A DNA stretch of 64,000 nucleotides from Anthracocystis setariae. Taxonomy: Eukaryota > Basidiomycota > Ustilaginomycetes > Ustilaginales > Ustilaginaceae. Positions 61,050 through 64,000 of this stretch are shown one piece after another. The notes under the pieces are model-generated. The model was not told where the DNA came from and did no database searches. It saw only the letters and a list, made by a program, of their open reading frames with translations. The stretch spans positions 310,001 through 374,000 of the forward strand of contig CAKMXJ010000042.1 of the NCBI GenBank assembly GCA_928724745.1, in the 5' to 3' direction. Within the stretch, counting starts at the first letter, position 1. Every line of letters starts with the position of its first letter. The position numbers were made by a program, and so were the translations under genes.

Positions 61050-62553
61050 AAGAGAGAGAAACAACATGTCAGCGCAGATCTCGACCCAATGCTAGCATCC
61101 GTGAAATCGAAACATACCTTTGCTTCTGCCCCGCATCGAGAGCTGTCCAGATGGAAAACAGGCTGCGACCGCTGGTTTCGACATGCGAGTCTGCCCAGGC
61201 GCGCTCAAACCGCTGACACTGAGACTGGATGGTAGCATATGCCTTGGCTCCCTCCAGACAAAGGTTGCGCATCTCGAGATTCTGCAGCATCACCCTGCCG
61301 AATCGCGAAGCAGCCGAAACATCCGATGTGGTCCCATCCACATCACCAGCTAGAGCAATATCATAACTCAACGCCTGAATGTCACTAAACCTCTCGGCCA
61401 GCAGACGAATCAGCCAGTCCGCCCTCTCTGGCGCAATGTACGCCAGTACACACTCGAACAGCACCAAAGTCGGAACATGTGGCTGCAACGAACTGCTTTC
61501 GACACCCAAGAGGCGATCAGCATCGATCCGATCGACAGCGGGCGTGTCGGGATGCAAGTTCCTCACATCGGCTGCAAGAAGCGTATACTTGCTCGAGCGA
61601 ATCACGTCAAGCCTCTTGGCGTCTCCTGCAGCTGTCTGTGGAGCAGTGCTTGCGGGTCCCAGTCCATCGAGCGCGACGCCATGGATGGTGGAGTTGGAGT
61701 CGATGTGTGAGCGAAGTACGCTGCTTTTCAGAATGCAGGCGAGTTTCTGGTTGGTGTTTTCGGCAAAGTCGATCTCGACATAGCAATGCAGTCGGTTGGC
61801 TATCTCTGCGTTCGACATGATCCTCCAGTATCGACTATCACTTCCAGCACCGATCGAAATGATCTGCTTGGGACCATCGCCATTCCTGAGAAAAGCCTCG
61901 ACCTCGTGATCGATGGTGGAGCATCGTAGATACGTGCCAATATTGATCAACGGTGAGCGTCTCGTTGATGTTTCCGGCGGATGAGGTCGAAGGAAGCCTA
62001 GTCGGTTGCTCCAATTCGATCCTGGGCCGCCGCTGCTGCTGCTGCTTGTTTGCGATTGGGTCGAGAATTCTTGTGTGTACGGCTCATTGGGTAGATAGCC
62101 TAGCTTGAGTGCAGATAGTCTTGAGAGTAGCGCATCAGAGTCGGTGTTTCTGACGGCATCGTCTGCTCTTTTGGCAGCGCCGGCTACTTGAGTGCTCTGG
62201 TCGCAAGATCCGGGTTGATTGCGGTGCTTGGGTTGCATGCGACTTCGGGGAAGGCCTAACGATAAGCTTGGAGGTCCAAGTGGCGGAGCAATACCAGCAC
62301 CTCCAGGCTTATGGCTTTCTGTACGAGGTTCCGGCACTACCGGTGCACCTAAGCTTCCGAATCGCACAGGTTGCGTTGATAGTGAGTTCGGCGGACGCGA
62401 TGAAAGTAACGTAGAGCCTGAGGAGTGGCTAGCGGAGTCACCAGAAGCTGTCTGTCGAAGCCTTGGCCCTCGAGCGCGTGGCCGTCCAGCATCGGAGCTT
62501 GGAGATTCGTCCTCGGCTGCAAAAGGATCCCGAAGTGGTGCGTTGCTCTGCAT
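60905..62553 (-). CDS. PPM1: Leucine carboxyl methyltransferase 1 (PP2A methyltransferase), two exons
   Basis: Methylates the C-terminal leucine of the PP2A catalytic subunit, steering phosphatase assembly. Exon 1 is 62553-61118 and exon 2 is 60995-60905; intron 61117-60996 (GTATGT, AAAAAG) keeps phase (AG|G), for 508 aa. Family blocks: PLINIGTYLRCSTIDHEVEAF at about 200-222, then KQIISIGAGSDSRYWRI (SAM-binding loop), YVEIDFAENTNQK, YTLLAADVRNL, and VPTLVLFECVLAYIAPERADWLI. The short second exon supplies the conserved end SRLEGLDEVEEIDMLLKHYCIVQA; without it the protein would lack the family C-terminus. The N-terminal 150 residues are Ser/Pro-rich and extra compared with yeast Ppm1 (328 aa). 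Both splice sites fit the frame exactly. Confidence 0.92.
60996..61117 (-). other. PPM1 intron with CT-microsatellite
   Basis: 122 nt, GTATGT to AAAAAG. Nearly half is a TCTCTCTCTTT repeat (plus strand 61015-61060 reads GAGAGAGAAA), placed where the polypyrimidine tract of the acceptor would be. Confidence 0.88.
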
Positions 62554-63856
62554 CTTGCGTTGTGAGCAGCTTCGAGGCCAGGTGCGAGATTGGAAGCAAG
62601 GGAGTGGTGGGAAAGATGTCCGTGCGGAAGGTGGAGGCTACCATTTGACCGATTTCAGGGTCCTTTCTTCCCGATTCGAAACAAAAAAAAACCCCCCCAA
62701 TATCTTGAGATCTATCAAAACACTTCGGAGCTGCACGGGCATCTTCGTTCCATGATCACTGTGTTGACCGGTGACCAGTCGGTTTTCGCACTCTGTACAA
62801 ACAACTGCATCGTACAGTATTCGCAACTCCGCCTTGTGGCTCAGAAGATTGGTTGCAAGCGGCCGATTCGGGCAACAATGGCGGGCTTGTGGATACAGTA
62901 TTGACCGGCCCGACTTTGGTGCGACAGCAATAACGGGCATCGGTCCGAGCTTGGCAGTCGGACATGTCGGAACGGCAGAGGAAAGAGCCGATCTACAGTA
63001 AAGTACTGTATCCTCGTTCGGACATTCAAAGTGCGGCTCGGAATCAACTCAGCCACCTCCGCCCTTGGATACGTTTCACAGCAAAGTCGATCAACCAAGC
63101 AAACTCACTCGCGGATCTAGATTGGCACCAGCATACGGATGGACCAAAGGTCGGGGAAAGCGCAAGGCTAACTAACATATGTAGGTTTCGGTTGCGATCG
63201 GTTAGCAAGGTAGATCGAGTTTGCAGCACGTGACCGGCGTGTACATCTGAACCAGGCTTACGTGTCTCCGCACCCACTTTTTGGTGCCGCTAGTTCCTCC
63301 TCCTCACTCCTTTCCTCCATCATCTCCTCCTTTAGGCAAGAGTCGCCGCTGGTCGACCTTGCCGATCATTTTTATCACCCGCCCGATTCCCTCCCTTGTT
63401 GCGTCCCGCCTGTATTGAAGCGCTCGACCGGCCCCTACGGCGGGCCGGGAGCCTCAAGAGCCAGCGAGGTACTTCGCTGACCCGCAATCTAACATAGTTC
63501 CGTTTTCAGTTCAGTTCTCGCACGTTATTATAAGCCTGAGTTGGGACTCGGAAAAAAAAAAAAAAAAAAAAAAGTGAAATCGGGGGATTATGAAAGGAGG
63601 AGGAGGATGCGATGGTGAAATTACGCCACGGATATAAGACGTTCGGTGTTGGATAGGTTTGCCCGCGAACACACTTTGTTGTATCGCACGAGATCGGGAT
63701 CAGCCGTTTCATCACGAGGTGGTCTTGCACGAACAACTCGCTTGCTTCACTTGGAGTCGTTACAGTTCGTGAAAGTGGTACAGTACACTGGCATGGTGTG
63801 GCTGTTCTGAACGGGAGTAGCATCGGCTACACACAAAAAGGCGGATGGGAAGGTTA
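62554..63856. other. Intergenic: PPM1 promoter and spacer
   Basis: Contains a C-run near 62691, TACAGTA-type motifs near 62815, 62897, 62997-63011 and 63779, and a 23-nt A-run near 63551-63573. No gene seen. Confidence 0.45.
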
Positions 63857-64000
63857 CTAGAATTTGTGCCTGCTCCACCTAAAAAAAAAGCCAGAAGAAT
63901 GGATTATTGATAGCCGACGGATTCAGTGAGAGCGACAATACCTCGTCACTTTACTTGCCGATGCCGTGATTTCGGATGTAACTGCGCTTTCCGAAGCTAC
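63857..64000 (-). CDS. Possible 3' end of a gene continuing beyond the window
   Basis: Read leftward from the right edge, an open frame (VASESAVTSEITASASKVT, 64000-63942) runs into AG|GTATTG. A 63-nt intron-like segment (63941-63879) ends in a T9-AG acceptor, and a short exon 63878-63857 gives WSRHKF and a stop with matching phase. Alternatively the frame is chance. No family can be named from about 26 residues. Confidence 0.25.

Overview
This window looks like nuclear chromosomal DNA of a basidiomycete fungus, most probably a smut-type Ustilaginomycete (Ustilago, Sporisorium or Moesziomyces kind). The evidence is gene content and style: compact genes with none or one short GT-AG intron, moderately high GC in coding DNA, Ser/Pro/Ala- and Gln-rich low-complexity segments, many intergenic microsatellites, a Pol III U6 snRNA gene and an intron-containing tRNA-Met. 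The species is inferred; no rRNA or other barcode locus is present.

Left part (1-9.3 kb): the 5' end of a Sec14-type lipid-transfer gene, a U6 snRNA gene, a two-exon Apq12-like membrane protein, a frame-disrupted coding region, a Leu5-type mitochondrial CoA carrier, a tRNA-Met(CAT) with a 59-nt intron, and phosphoacetylglucosamine mutase. An apparently intact 3.8-kb PIF/Harbinger transposon follows (9346-13147), with 12-bp terminal inverted repeats, a flanking TTTTA duplication, a Myb-like gene and a DDE transposase gene. Directly beside it is a 1225-aa protein (13337-17014) whose ATPase-like and restriction-nuclease-like motifs recall the Crinkler/RHS class. It is the strongest candidate here for an undescribed system.

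Middle (18-28.3 kb): the Orm sphingolipid regulator, the 40S assembly factor Tsr1, a 105-aa homologue of animal 4E-BP with an eIF4E-binding motif and a C-terminal TOR-signalling-like motif, an oxodicarboxylate carrier, and Rad52. A gene-empty, microsatellite-rich 4 kb follows.

Right part (32.4-55 kb): a tightly packed run with several convergent pairs only 44-78 bp apart. It holds a Kin4-like kinase with a KA1 tail, an Fmp46-like thioredoxin-fold protein, an F-box/propeller protein, OST subunit Wbp1, an NKAP-family protein, diphthamide synthetase Dph6, mitochondrial helicase Suv3, an LrgA/LrgB-like fused membrane protein and an Ert1/AcuK-type zinc-cluster regulator. About 6 kb of gene-poor DNA full of TACTGTAC-type motifs follows, then two-exon PPM1 (PP2A leucine carboxyl methyltransferase) and a possible gene tail at the window edge.

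Most genes are unrelated housekeeping functions, as is usual in fungi. Loose themes are TOR/nutrient control (4E-BP, Orm, Ppm1, the Ert1-like regulator), translation and ribosome production (Tsr1, Dph6, 4E-BP, tRNA), and mitochondrial metabolism (Leu5, Odc, Suv3). No CRISPR, rRNA or secondary-metabolite cluster was seen.
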